DNA of 64,000 nucleotides from Isoetes taiwanensis. Its lineage: Eukaryota > Streptophyta > Lycopodiopsida > Isoetales > Isoetaceae. The stretch is from the NCBI GenBank assembly GCA_021234155.1, contig JAJEKV010000101.1, positions 3,453,748 through 3,517,747 of the forward strand, read 5' to 3'. The notes beneath the pieces are model-generated. The model saw only the letters and a program-made list of their open reading frames with translations. It made no database searches and was not told the DNA's origin. The position numbers and the translations under genes were made by a program. The number at the start of each line of letters is the position of its first letter. The stretch's first letter is position 1. Of the stretch, positions 1-13,974 are shown in pieces.

Positions 1-766
1 TTTATCATCTGCAAAACATAAACGATGCAAGAAATCTTGCAATTTATCTTTCTCACTTTTATCTTCGCATGCGCTTTCTAGGTAGCCTTTTTTTAAGAAT
101 AGAATGGATTTTTATTGTCCAGGGAGACCAATTGGCCAAACATAGATGGAACTTTGGCCAATGTTGCAAACATAGATGGAACTTTGGCCAATGTTGCTTA
201 CAAAAATGCATTGGGAAAGAAAGAGATTATAGAAAGGGTATAAATTGTAGTCTTGAATATTAAATTGAAATACGCTTTTAAAGGTTTGCAAATTCTTGCA
301 AACAACCATCTCTAATCATATAAGCAGGAGGCGTTTATATTTTGCAAAAAGGGTTTCTCATTCAAGTTCCAAAAATGCATAGATGCCAAGTAAGATACAG
401 TGGCCTTCAAAATTGAAGGTGGAAGATGGACCTCGAAATTGTCCAAAGTAACAAAATAAACTTGTCACTAACAAGTCTTGCAACCCAAATAGCATTGGTT
501 GGATGTCTCTAGTTTGTTGACCGCAAGAAATATATGAATTTGAAGCTTGGAAAACATTGCTTTGATTAATTTTCTTCAACTAGGTCCAAACTATGCTTCT
601 GGTTATGTTATCGGGCATGCATTCTAATGCTTGCATGCTGGATGATAAGACTTGTCCGGCAAACATAGATGGAACTTTGGCCAATGTTCCTTACAAAAAT
701 GCATTGGCAAAGAAACAGATCATAGAAAGGGTATAAATTGTAGTCTTGAAATATTCAATTGAAATG
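1..766 (+). repeat. A block, unit 1
   Basis: Non-coding repeat block. It contains a perfect 30-bp tandem duplication at 137-166 and 167-196, then a second, diverged version of the block from about 415. Related copies lie at 15522-16286, 33712-34497 and 49686-50481, and after each BiP at about 11150, 27360 and 45470, where the 30-bp element is single. Short open frames here differ between copies, and I see no gene. Confidence 0.75.
137..196 (+). repeat. 30-bp perfect tandem duplication
   Basis: Two adjacent identical 30-bp copies (137-166 and 167-196), each containing 'catagatggaactttggcc'. The pair is kept at the start of every unit (about 15660, 33862 and 49835), so it predates the unit duplications. 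Confidence 0.85.
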
Positions 767-2078
767 CACATCTTAAAGAGTAAGTACACGCTTTTAAAGG
801 TTTGCAAATTCTTGTAAACAACCATCTCTAATCATAAGACAAGCGGGGAGGCGTGCCATTGTTAGTTGTATTTTTTGCGTAAAGGGTTTCTCATTCAAGT
901 TCCAAAAGTGCCTAGATGTCAAGTAAGATACAACCATGGAATAATTTAAGGGCTAAACTTAGCTATTTGGCATTTTTTTAGCACATTTTGAAAAAAAAAA
1001 AAAAAATTGGCTAAAGTAAATGGAAAAAATTGGAAAAAAGATAATAATTTTAGCTTAACTTTTTTTGGGACTGCACCAGACCTGGAGCTCTTTAGCCAAA
1101 TGCTAGAAAGTAAGAGAGTGAAATTTTATATTGTTTAGCTAAGCCATAGAAATATCATTCTAATTTAAAAGAAATATATGATTAGTAGTTTAGTTTCTAG
1201 CATTATAAATTAATTTAAGTCATAGATTTTGCTAGTTAGCATTATTTTAGAATATTTTCACAAAGAAAATGACTAAAATAAGTGGAAACAATTGGAAAAA
1301 AGTATAGTAATTTGGCTTGATATTTCCGTTGGCCACACCATAGAAATTTTTGGGAAGATGTTTGGGTTAGTTTAGCTAAACGCTAGAAAGTATGAGATGA
1401 AAATATGTAGAGTTTAGCTAAACCACAGAAAGTTTGGGGATTACTATCGAGCAAGTTTAGCTAAAGTCATTCTGGCTAATAAGAAATATGCGATTAGTAA
1501 TTTATTCCCTGGATACAGTGGCCTTTAAAATTGATTTCAACAAGTCAATTTAAGTGCTTCTTGTTGGTGTTAATGATGGCAAACATAGTCTGATAGATAC
1601 TCTATATGAATCTATTTATCACTATTGTTAACATCTCCACTCATCTTTATATTATAATGTTAACTCATGTGTCATGGATCACGCCCTAAAACTTTGGACG
1701 GCCCAGATTTACTTGAATTTTTTTTTTTGATGCCTTAGATTTACTTGAAAAAGTTGATTGGTACTTTTCTTTCTTAAGTTTTCCACGTTTTAAGGTCTCT
1801 GCCGCCATTGGCGAGGATATGGTGGTAGCAATGGAGCAATTGTGGAAATAGGATGCGGAAGGAAGCCGTTTTTTCGTGAGTTACTTTAGAAAGCATCTTC
1901 ACAAAGCATTTGCAGTGCGTGGCTTGGTGGTTGGATTTGCTACATCTAATTTAGACAACAAAAATAACCCAAATAATCTGTCATTTCTGTGTTGATTCTC
2001 TTGCTCCAGAGGTCCAAATCTAGCGCTCCATCCTCTTAGATGTCTCTAGGTTTGATCCTGTCCCCCTCGCCTTGCCAC
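767..2078 (+). repeat. S block, unit 1 copy 1 (MITE-bearing)
   Basis: Runs from 'cacatcttaaagagtaagta' to 'ccccctcgccttgccac'. Interrupted by MITE-A at 935-1511. It lacks about 40 bp near 1905 ('cacaaagcatttgcagtgcg') that other S copies carry, a deletion shared with unit 2 copy 1 and unit 3 copy 1. Confidence 0.75.
935..1511 (+). mobile_element. MITE-A, hAT-type, unit 1
   Basis: Ends are CATGGAATAATTTA on the left and, read on the other strand, CAGGGAATAAATTA on the right: imperfect terminal inverted repeats starting with CA. The right flank is GATACAGT; the left flank is GATACAAC here but GATACAGT in units 3 and 4, giving an 8-bp target duplication. The empty site reads straight through at about 2332 and 12175. 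Length is 577 bp. TIR type and 8-bp duplication fit the hAT superfamily. There is no transposase. The interior is rich in TTTAGCTAAA palindromes. Confidence 0.85.
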
Positions 2079-2157
2079 TTGTATCATGTCGTGAGGCTAA
2101 TACATCAACCACATAGCCTAGCATGGAGCGCACAATCTGCAACCATCCTATTGAAAA

Positions 2158-2938
2158 GCACATCTTAAAGAGTAAGTACATGCTTTTAAAGGTTTGCAAA
2201 TTCTTGTAAACAACCATCTCTAATCATAAGACAAGCATGAGACGTGCCATTGTTAGTTGTATTTTGCAAAAAGGGTTTCTCATTCAAGTTCCAAAAGTGC
2301 CTAGATGTCAAGTAAGATACAGTGGCCTTCAAAATCGATTTCAACAAGTCGATTCAAGTGCTTCTTGTTGGTGTTAATGATGGCAAACATAGTCTGATAG
2401 ATACTCTATATGAATCTGTTTGTCACTATTGTTAACATCTCCACTCATCTTTATATTATAATGTTAACTCCTGTGTCATGGATCACGCCCTAAAACTTTG
2501 GACGGCCCAGATTTACTTGAAATTTTTTTTGATGCGTTAGATTTACTTGAAAAAGTTGGTCGGTACTTTTCTTTCTTAAGTTTTTCACGTTTTAAGGCTG
2601 CTACAGCCGCCATTGGCAGGATATGACAGGGTAGCAATGGAGCAGTTGTGGAAATAGGGTGCAGAAGGAAGCCGTTTTCCAGTTTCACAAATTTGTAAAA
2701 TTCGTGAGTTACTTTAGAAAGCATCTTCACAAACCAAACTTCTTATATCCTATAAAGTCTTCTCTCCTTTTTGCGGTCGTGGCTTGATGGTTGGATTTGC
2801 TACAACTAATTTAGACAACGAAAATAACCCAAATAATCGGACATTTCTGTGTTGATTCCCTTGCTTTAGAGGTCCAAATCTAGCGCTCCATCCTCCTAGA
2901 TGTCTCTAGGTTTGATCCTGTCCCCCTCACCTTGCCAC
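2158..2938 (+). repeat. S block, unit 1 copy 2 (MITE-free)
   Basis: Same block as 767-2078 but with an empty MITE site at about 2332 and an empty Helitron site between 2461 (A) and 2462 (T). The minus strand has an 82-codon open frame (2476-2724) that recurs in other S copies, but its C-terminal half changes frame with the length of a poly(T) tract, so I do not treat it as a gene. Confidence 0.75.
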
Positions 2939-4779
<1,841 letters not shown>

Positions 4780-4780
<1 letters not shown>

Positions 4781-5340
4781 GTCACAATACCCAAAACTTA
4801 TTATCCTTAAATGTTTTCCAAATCATTTTAGCTTGTCGACCTTGATTTGTTGCAACTTGAAATTTCAATCCTTAAAGCAATCATTAGGAAATGCCTTGTG
4901 CATATTTACAAACTGGAACATAATATGTTGCATTACCTAGTTATGGAAAAGGATTTGTGAACTGCAATAGGATTGCATCCATCGTCCAGTGGTCCTCAAG
5001 GATTTAGCATTAAATAAGGCAAAATGCCTAAGCTTGGAAGAGTCATGGAATGTATTCCAACACGGGAACTTGCAAAATAATATGATATGGTTGAAGTAGA
5101 TAACAGATATTTGCCTATTTAGAAAAAGAGCCAAAGGCATACTAGGCATTCCATCTTAATGCTCACTTCTTTCTGGCGGAATTTTTGGCTCTATTGATCA
5201 GTTTGCTAAGTAATTTATATTTTCATTTCAGGTGACAACTCTGACAGGTCGTTTCAATGTATTGTTGGAGAACGTGCAGATGATCCTCATAGGAGCAAAA
5301 AAGTGAATAGAAAATTGAAAAAACTGAGCAAGAAGTAAAC
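4780..5340 (+). pseudogene. Decayed PPR-protein fragment, unit 1
   Basis: Two plus-strand pieces in different frames resemble a plant pentatricopeptide-repeat protein. At 5016-5096 the frame reads AKCLSLEESWNVF and then MIW, close to the usual AKCGSLEDAxxVFxxMPxxxxVSW repeat core. At 5249-5338 it reads IVGERADDPHRSKK followed by LKKLSKK, close to the E/E+ region before a DYW domain. A splice-acceptor-like 'tatattttcatttcag' precedes the second piece. There are stops between and after the pieces and no intact domain. PPR proteins of this class act in organelle RNA editing; this relic should have no function. The assignment rests on motif resemblance only. Confidence 0.45.
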
Positions 5341-8300
5341 AGGGCATGAAGAAGAATTTTGAGCTGTATAAGCAACGCTTGTTTGACATTCCAAATCTTA
5401 TGCATTAATTTATCAAGCATGCAATCTGTATTGACATCTAAGCTATAAATTAATTTACCTCTTACCGTCAATAACATCGTCTGCTCTATCTTTGCTTGAG
5501 TTCTGCAACTACAGTTCTATCTTATGCATGCTGCCCATATCCAGAAATCAATGGTTGTGTCATGATACTACATGTTTACTTGGTAATCTTCCAAAGCTCC
5601 AAAGCTCCTAGACGCAGTATCCAAGTCTCCATATATGGGCATACATATCTATAAGTGCATTGTCAGCCTCGTCTGTAGCTTTACATGCTTTTATAATGCT
5701 CAAAATGCAACTTCTGGATTATACTTGGTCATCTTGATTTGAAAGTTTCATGTCCCACATAATAATTATAAGGCATGCGAACCCAGCCTTGTGGATGCAT
5801 TAGTTCTGTCAACACAGTTACCCTTCCACGACTTTTAGTCATGATTCGCTTTCTCCTATGATAAATAACACCACATTCCAGATGCAATATAACATGGAAG
5901 GCTACCTTCACATTTGATCGCAACACATACAGTGCTAGAACTAGATTGACATGACAAGCCATGTGAATTTATGAGAGAAAAAAATATGTGCATGCCCTAT
6001 GAGTTCAAACAAAGGAGGATTATATTATGTGCATTAGACATAGCTGACCGAAATTCAATGCCGTGGATAACTATTCTTTGTTTAAAATACCAAAATTTGG
6101 AACACAGACAGCCAATAGAACAAACATGTAATGGCTCTAACAATCCTTCCGTGCAGATCTAGAATACATAACTGAATCATCTAACCAGAGCTCTGATACC
6201 TAGGCAACATGCCTCATGTCTCTATCACTCTAGCCTCCAGAATAATTCAGTCAACTGCTGCAGTGCAAGCTGATTCACTTTTTGCAAGCTTGTGGAGTCA
6301 CGAAAACTTCCATTTCCATTTAGACCAATGCAGACCCAGCATATGCTAATATAATCTAGAGCAAACTAAACTACAAACATATAAATCCTTACCTTTTGAA
6401 ATAATAAAAGCCCAACGACATCAACCGCTTCAATCATTTGAAGCTTCCATTTGGCATTAACATTCAATTTCTAAGAACATCGGAGTCTGTTGCTATCTAA
6501 GAGACTATTTATTTTAAAGAAAATACCTGCAACAAAATTCCGTCCAAGCTTGTTACATCTCTATATAATTCGCAAAACTCTATACCCAACCGATGTAAAC
6601 TACAACTAAGCACATGAAGTAGCTTAGCTTGGTAGCCATTGCAAGCTGGTATAACACAACCATGCCAAAACAAACTCAAGGCTTTCAAATAATCCTCAAT
6701 TATATTGCAATATCTGCTGGAGGAAAACACATAGAGAGGAATTTGAAGAGGAATTTGCAGTTAGTAGGAAAACAACCTAAATCTTTGGGGCATGATGTAA
6801 CGTTGTGCAGATTAAGATAGAAAAGTGTTGGCCCAAGTTCAATGACGTGAGCATGATAGCATGGATTTTCACCTTTCTTGCATCATGTTCGTTATCTCCT
6901 TCACAGTCCTGGTTTTTTATATCTGCAAATTAAAATGGCAAAGCATTGGCCAAGTTCCAGGATGTCAGCTTAAAGGCATGATAGTATGGATTTTCATCTT
7001 TCTTGCATCATGTTCGTTGGCTAGTTCACAGTCCTGCTTTTTATATCCGAGCAGTAATTGTTTTCTGCAAGTGAATATGAGTGTGTCCTAATTTTTGCTT
7101 CCTTCTAGTCATAGATAATAGTGAACTGCCTTTGTGTGCCAATAACACTATGAACATAGTCTGCAAATGCCTTTAATACCATTGAAACCTCTGTGAGATG
7201 AAGCTGAAAGGCCTTTATAGCTCAAGCTCTCTTTGTCCATTCAAGAGAAACCTCCATGCTATGAGAGTTTGCAATGGGTGCCTCCAGGTTTGACAGTGGT
7301 GGAATTGCATGGCCAGCTCCAGTGGGCTCTTGAGAACAAATTCTCAAGGTAATAGGATGTTGCGTAGAAAATATTACCCCTTAAAGGGGCAAGATGAGAA
7401 GTGGCCATAGTATGAACAAAATTTATTGCCTACATGCATAGGCATTCTTCAACAAATAAAAGGTCGTCGACCCATGGAAATTCATTGCCCCTGCATGCAA
7501 AGCCACTCTCACCGAATAAAGGTTTTCCGATCATACCTTCACTGTATATCATGTTATTATTCACCCAAACATAAGGACGTCTGTAAATTTCTTCTGTTGC
7601 TAAATAAACTGCAAGGACATGTGCAGAATGAATATGGATTTGCTGCAATGGGATTAGCATCTGGATTTACACGATTAGCATTTGAATGTCATGATTGCTG
7701 CTTGAACATGGCAGAGATATGCCTTTCTCTAGATCCTCCATTCTCACATTTGAGAATAACCAAGAATGACCTTGACTGAGAAAGGTCTCTTCAAAAAAGC
7801 TCACATCCTTGCATTCTACAAAATTTTTAAGCTCGTAGAAAAACCAATAAATTGAAGTACTGCCTTTGGACCCTTGGTACTAATAAAGCCTTAACAGACC
7901 ATAATTATCCAGTTCAAATAGTCTAAGGTAGCTTAAGGAACCCTGGGATCATCATATTCTCTTCTGAATACTATTTATCTAGCAATGAGCAGGACTTGCA
8001 ATTGAAGCAAGCCATGAATTGAAAAGTGGAGTTATTGATGGCTTTCTTCTTACAAGATCATTGATAACTAAGGTCTAGCCCAAAAAACACATGCATGGCC
8101 ACGGGAGGAAATGAGCCCGGCAATAACTAGTCACAATAATTAGCAAATCATTCAATTTCCCTAAACACAACTGCAAACCATCACCTTAAATAACATGAGA
8201 TAAGCTCCAAAATATGCAAGTCCTGGCAGCACGTCTCCTTCGATTCCTAGGGCCTGCAAAAACCACGAGGATCACGGGCCTGCATAAAAAAGAAAGTGCG

Positions 8301-8760
8301 GATGTGAACATTCCAAGAGTATTGCCCTGGATGGAACTCTAAAGATTATTTCAAGCAAAATCACATTGCACAAATTAGTAAAGTGATCACTTTAAATAAC
8401 ATGCAGGCAAGCTCTAGAATATGCACAGCTTAGCAGCATTTCCCCTTTAGAACGTGTATCGTCAAACAGTTGGAATACTAGATTAAATATGCAAGCTTAG
8501 GGGCATCTCAATTTGATGCAAAACCCTGGATACCTTACAAAGGATGGTTTCTTCGCCCATATAGTAATGCACAGCATATGCAACCAATTTTAATAACATG
8601 CTGTCAATCCTCCACATGCTGCTATTACATGCAACAAAACGAATTTAAGGGGCATATAGTATTTGCGCATAAAATCACCATACTCTTCCATTTCGTGCCA
8701 AGATCGGCCAGCAAAGAATTAGGTTCAATAAGAACTCATCAAGAAGAAAAAAATAATGCT
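5341..8760 (+). other. Spacer upstream of BiP, unit 1
   Basis: About 3.4 kb with no gene I recognise. It is kept in units 2 and 3 at near identity and, truncated, in unit 4. It contains an imperfect tandem duplication of about 118 bp (6826-7050). Short frames on both strands, for example 5729-5962 minus and 7426-7779 plus, persist across units only because the DNA is nearly identical. Confidence 0.6.
6826..7050 (+). repeat. Imperfect tandem duplication, about 118 bp
   Basis: 'catggattttcacctttctt' in the first copy matches 'tatggattttcatctttctt' in the second, with 'gcatcatgttcgtt' and 'cacagtcctg' in both. The same pair is in units 2 (about 23082) and 3 (about 41193), so it predates the unit duplications. 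Confidence 0.75.
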
Positions 8761-8894
8761 TGCCTTTTTTTTTCCCTTTTCCCTTTTGCGTTTCTTTTCA
8801 TTTCCTTTGCCCTTTTCCTTGCTTGTTTAAAAGAAGCAGAGTGGTGAGAAGCAGAAGCAGAAGAGAGTGTTGAGAGAAGCAGAGGCAGTAGAGA
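8761..8894 (+). promoter_or_regulatory. Putative BiP core promoter and 5' leader, unit 1
   Basis: A long pyrimidine-rich tract (8763-8822) is followed by TTTAAAAG at 8826 and a purine-rich leader with repeated 'agaagcag' up to the ATG at 8895. The pyrimidine patch resembles a plant Y patch. I did not find a clear CCAAT-N9-CCACG ER-stress element nearby; CCACG occurs near 8266 without an obvious CCAAT partner. The arrangement is the same in units 2 and 3. Confidence 0.3.
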
Positions 8895-10915
8895 ATGTCG
8901 AGGGAAGTAGCTCATGTTAGCAGATTAGGTCTATGCTTGGTTTTGCTTGCAATTTGGGTTGTATCTGTAGCAGCAGGCGCAGAAGAAGCTCCCAAATTAG
9001 ATACAGTAATTGGTATTGATCTGGGAACAACATATTCTTGTGTGGGTGTTTATAACAAAGATGGGCATGTAGAAATCATAGCCAATGACCAGGGAAATCG
9101 AATCACACCATCATGGGTAGCCTTCACAGATTCTGAAAGGCTTATTGGAGAGGCAGCCAAGAACCAAGCTGCTTCTAACCCCGAAAGGACAATTTTGACC
9201 CTAAACGTTTGATTGGAAGGAAGTTTGACGACAAAGAAGTCCAAAATGATATGAAACTATTGCCCTACAAGATCATCAACAAAGATGGGAAACCTTATAT
9301 ACAAGTTAAGATCAAGGATGGCGAAGTTAAGCTTTTCAATGAAGGAGGAGATTATGCTATGATTTTGATAAAAATGAAGGAAACTGCCGAGGCATTCTTA
9401 GGAAAGGTCGTAAAAAATCTTTGTTATCTTTGTCCGGCTTATTTCAATGATGCACGCAGAGACTTGGCCACAAAAGATCTTTGGTATCATTCTTTGGACT
9501 TAACGTGGCAAACATAGATACGAATGAGCCAAGCTGCTTACAAAAAGCATTGGCTTATGGACTTAATGAGAAGGGAAACGAGAAGAACATACTTGTGTTT
9601 GACCTTGGTGGTGGTACCTTTGATGTCGACATCTTAACAATTGATAATGGAGTATTTGAAGTTTTAGCCACAAGTGGTGATACTCATCTTGGAGGAGAGG
9701 ATTTTGACCACGGAATTATGGAGCACTTCATTAAACTCATCAAGAAGAAGAAAGTACAACAAGGACATCAGCAAGGATAGCGGGGCTATTGAAAAACTTC
9801 CGTGCTGAGGCAAGAGCGTGCAAAAGAGGGTACTCAGATAACTTGGCACCAAGTTAGAATTGAGGTTGAGAGTCTTTTTGATGGTGTTGATTTCTCGAAC
9901 CACTTACAAAGCAAGGTTTGAGGAGCTTAACAATGACTTGTTCAAGAAGACATTGGGCCTCTAGTTTGGAAGGAAGGCCATGAATGATCTCGGGCCTTAA
10001 GAAGTCATGATTGATGAAATCATTCTTGTTGGAGGAAGTACTCGTATCCCAAAGATACAAACAATTGTTGAAGGACTACTTTGAGGGCAAGGAGCCTAGC
10101 AAGGGAGTCAATCCCGATGACTTTGTAGCCTATGGTGCAGCCAGTTCAAGGAGGCATTCTAAGTGGGGAAGGCGGGCGAAGAGACTAAAGATGCACTCAT
10201 CCTTGATGCCACTCCTTTGACCCTTGGCAAAAAACTGTTGGTGGAGTGATGACAAAGCTCATTCCCGTGGGTACTAACGATTCCAACTAAAAAAATCCCA
10301 AGTGTTTAGCACCTATCGGGATAAGCAAACAACCGTGTACATTCGTGTCTTTGAAGGAGAAAGAAGCTTGACAAAAGATTGTGGGGAACTTGAAAATTTG
10401 ATTTGAGCGGTATTGCCTTCACTCAAGAGGTATTCCTCAAGATTGAAGTTACTTTTGAAGTAGATGCGGATGGAATTCTAAAAGTGAAGGCAGAGGATAA
10501 GGCGTCCGGTGAAGGCGGAGAGAAGATCATCATTAACATCGACAAAGATCGTTTATCTTAGATGAGGTTGATAGAATGATCAAGGAGGCCGAGGAATATC
10601 GCGAGCAAGATAAGAAGGTGAAGGAAAAGATTGATGCCAGGAATAGATTGGAGACATATGTGTACAACATGAAGAGTTCAATTGGTGACAAGGACAAGCT
10701 AGCGGATAAGCTAGATTCTGATGACAAAGAAAAGATTGAAGCTGAATTGAAGGAAATCTTGGAGTGGTTGGACGATAACCAAAGTGCTGAAGGGGAGGAT
10801 TTCGAAGAGAAACTGAAGGAGATTGAGGATGTTTGCAATCCCATAATAACCAAGATTTATCAAAAGCGGTGCTCATGTCTCGGAGGAAGAGGATGAAGAT
10901 CACTCTGAGCTGTAA
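8895..10915 (+). pseudogene. BIP: BiP (ER-luminal HSP70) copy 1, frame-broken
   Basis: BiP is the HSP70 chaperone of the ER lumen. It binds unfolded secretory proteins in an ATP-driven cycle. The first 99 codons are clean: an N-terminal signal peptide (hydrophobic core about residues 11-27), then [13 protein letters not shown], the first HSP70 signature. Loss of one T near 9193 breaks the frame, and many further indels follow. DLGGGTFDV is readable at about 9602-9628, but the next residue is D, not [11 protein letters not shown] is readable near 10026-10056. The C-terminal stretch from 10576 is mostly intact and the end encodes HSEL-stop. No intron interrupts the 2.0 kb from ATG to stop. It is the most broken copy. 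The breaks sit mainly at CAG/CTG triplets and homopolymers, so some may be consensus errors. Confidence 0.85.
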
Positions 10916-12007
10916 ATATCTTGAGACATTCAAAATTCATGGTCACGACAAATGTAACGAATACTTGTAGATATGGAAATAGCAATATGAGATGTATATT
11001 AGCTTATGCTTATTATCTGGTTTTCACACCACTTGTCTTAGCTTTCAACTTTTCTAATAACTTTTAAAATTTTGCACACGTTCTACATGTTAGACATGCA
11101 TTTACAAGACTTTGCTTGCATGAAACAAAAGAAAAGAAGAAGTGGTAATGAATGAAGGTGGAAGATGGACGTCGAAATTGACCAAAGTAACAAAATAAAC
11201 TTGTCACTAACAAGTCTTGCAACCCAATGTCTTTCTTTGCTGACTGCAAGAAATATATGAATTTGGAGCTTGGAAAACATCGCTTTGATCAATTTTCTTC
11301 AATTAGATCCACACTATGCCTCTGGTTACTTTATCGGGCATGCATTCTGATGCTTTCATGCTGGATGGTAAGACTTGTCCGGGCAAACATAGATGGAACT
11401 TTGGCCAATGTTGCTTACAAAAATGCATTGGCAAAGAAAGAGATCATAGAAAGGGTATAAATTGTAGTCTTGAATATTAAATTGAAATGCACATCTACGC
11501 TTTTAAAGGTTTGCAAATTCTTGTAAACAACCATCTCTAATCATAAGACAAGAAGGAGGCGTACCGTTGTTAGTTATATTTTGCAGAAAGTGTTTCTCAT
11601 TCAAGTTTCAAAAATGCCTAGATGCCAAGTAAGATACAATGGCCTTCAAAATTGAAGGTGGAAGATGGACCTCGAAATTGTCCAAAGTAACAAAATAAAC
11701 TTGTCACTAACAAGTCTTGCAACCCAATAGCATTGGTTGGATGTCTCTAGTTTGTTGACCGCAAGAAATATATGAATTTGAAGCTTGGAAAACATTGCTT
11801 TATCAATTTTCTTCAATTAGGTCCACACTGCTTCTGGTTATGTTATCGGGCATGCATTCTGATGCTTGCATGCTGGATGGTAAGACTTTTCTGGGCAAAC
11901 ATAGATGGAACTTTGGCCAATGTTCCTTACAAAAATGCATTGACAAAGAAACAGATCATAGAAGCATAGAAAGGGTATAAATTGTAGTCTTGAAATATTC
12001 AATTGAA
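10916..12007 (+). repeat. BiP 3' UTR and post-BiP A blocks, unit 1
   Basis: The 3' UTR ('taaatatcttgagacattca') runs to about 11140 without an evident poly(A) tract. Two tandem A-type blocks follow (from about 11154 and 11658), each with one 'catagatggaactttggcc' element. Homologous segments are at 27126-28198 and 45233-46327. I see no gene. Confidence 0.65.
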
Positions 12008-12798
12008 ATGCACATCTTCAAAAGTAAGTACACGCTTTTAAAGGTTTGCAAATTCTTGTAAACAACCATCTCTAATCATAAGACAAGCAGGAGACGTGCC
12101 ATTGTTAGTTGTATTTTGCAGAAAGGGCTTCTTATTCAAGTTCCAAAAGTGCCTAGATGTCAAGTAAGATACAGTGGCCTTCAAAATTGATTTCAACAAG
12201 TCGATTCAAGTGCTTCTTGTTGGTGTTAATGATGGCAAACGTAGTCTGATAGATACTCTATATGAATCTGTTTGTCACTATTGTTAACATCTCCACTCAT
12301 CTTTATATTATAATGTTAACTCATGTGTCATGGATCACGCCCTAAAACTTTGGACGGCCCAGATTTACTTGAAATTTTTTTGATGCCTTAGATTTACTTG
12401 GAAAAAGTTGGTCGATACTTTTCTTTCTTAAGTTTTCCACGTTTTAAAGGCTTCTCGAATCATTGCCATTGGCGTGATATGACAGGATAGCAATGGAGCA
12501 GTTGTGGAAATAGGGTGCGAAGGATGGAAAATTTTTTCAAAACAAATTTGTAAAGTTCGTGAGTTACTTTAGAAAGCATCTTCACAAAGCAAGCTTCTTT
12601 ATATCCTATGAAGTTTTCTTCTCTTTTGCAATGCGTGGCTTGGTGGTTGGATTTGCTACATCTAATTTAGACAACAAAAATAACCCAAATAATCTGTCAT
12701 TTCTGTGTTGATTCCCTTGCTCCAGAGGTCCAAATCTAGCGCTCCATCCTCCTAGATGTCTCTAGGTTTGATCATGTCTCCCTCGCCTTGCCATTTGC
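12008..12798 (+). repeat. S block, unit 1 copy 3 (post-BiP, MITE-free)
   Basis: Carries intact empty sites for MITE-A (about 12175) and for the unit 2 Helitron (between A12299 and T12300), which makes it the reference for both insertions. Confidence 0.75.
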
Positions 12799-13790
12799 AT
12801 TATTTTCGATCTTCTTTATGATAACTCCGGGCATTGGCACAAAAGCTGTCATTGTTTATTATGATGTCTGCATGATTGGGTTGGAATGAAGACCCACGAG
12901 TAAAGAATTATATAATTTAGATACAGAAACATGTGCTCTTATTCACATGCACATGGCAAAGAGATTTCTTTGCTTCTAATATGATGCCAAACCAAGCCTA
13001 GTTCTCTTCATTTGGGAGGATGGAGCCCCTAAAAAACTGCTTTTATCGTTGCTTTTACCTCTGTTGTATATGATAACAGATTTAATGACAAATGGAGTTA
13101 TGTTGGAATCTGCATGTTATAGCGCTCTGGCCATGGGATGCACATGATGTTGTGCTTTATTATTTATGTTTCATTATCTTCTATTCTATCTCTCTCTCTT
13201 TCTCTTAAATATAGTCAATGTGTGCGCTCCGATTATTTTGTACTTTGGTACTTTTTTACAATGTCCTGGACTAGCAAGGAAATTGCAATTTCGAAGTTCC
13301 TCCAAGGTATTAGTTCGCGAATGCTTCTTAAAATCCTCTTTAGAAGCCCATAACTATATGCTTTATAATGTCCGCATGTATTCATTGGTTAAAGTCTTCT
13401 ATATGCTTTCTAATCTTTCCATGCCTTCATTGGTTAAAGTCTACCATCGAGGTTCTTCTATTGATGAAATCGTTTTTAGAGAATTGGCATGTCATAAATT
13501 CTTTTACTTTTTGCACGTAAATGCAGCATTGACTATGCCTTCATTGTAGCTTGCTTTTAATTTCTCTCTCCTACTTCAGTATTGTGCAAGTGGTTCATTT
13601 AGAAGAAAAGCAAGCCTTTTTTTTTAAGGTGCATGCTAAGTTAGGTGAGTTTTATCATCAGAAAAACACAAACGATGCAAGAGATCTTGCAATTTATCTT
13701 TCTCACTTTTCTCTTCAAGATGATTTTTCTAGGTATCCTAAACATTGCAAAACATGTCCAGACTTACAACATGAGCAACACTTATAGAAA
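12799..13790 (+). repeat. Post-S segment with short (TC)n, unit 1
   Basis: A diverged relative of the T block: the microsatellite position holds only 'tctctctctctttctctt' (about 13188-13206). It ends in the segment that also opens the next unit. Homologues are at 32869-33711 and 47108-48070. I see no gene. Confidence 0.6.
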
Positions 13791-13974
13791 CCATTAAGCT
13801 TGAATAATGTAAACATTTTGAATAATGTGGACAATTTGAGATTATGTAAACTTCATTAAACTTATTTGCTTACATTGATCCTTCATATGCTCTTGCTTAC
13901 ATAGCTAAAAGAAAGAGCAAAGCTATCAATCACTTTTACTATCTAAGTATCACTTTCACTTTTACTATCACTTC

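Noticed and set aside
2476-2730. Small basic protein of about 82 residues on the minus strand, found in eight S blocks
   Set aside because: The copies carry amino-acid changes without apparent constraint and the C-terminal frame depends on poly(T) length, so conservation reflects recent duplication.
5729-5962. 77-codon minus-strand frame kept in units 1 and 2
   Set aside because: No domain, no known family; unit 3 shortens it by a small indel, and identity of the surrounding non-coding DNA explains its persistence.
8895-10915. Small introns explaining the BiP frame breaks
   Set aside because: The breaks are one- to few-base indels at homopolymers and CAG/CTG sites without GT-AG pairs.
11227-11460. 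A-block open frame ending IDGTLANVAYKNALAKKEIIE
   Set aside because: Protein-like wording, but the frame is broken in most A-block copies and matches no family I know.
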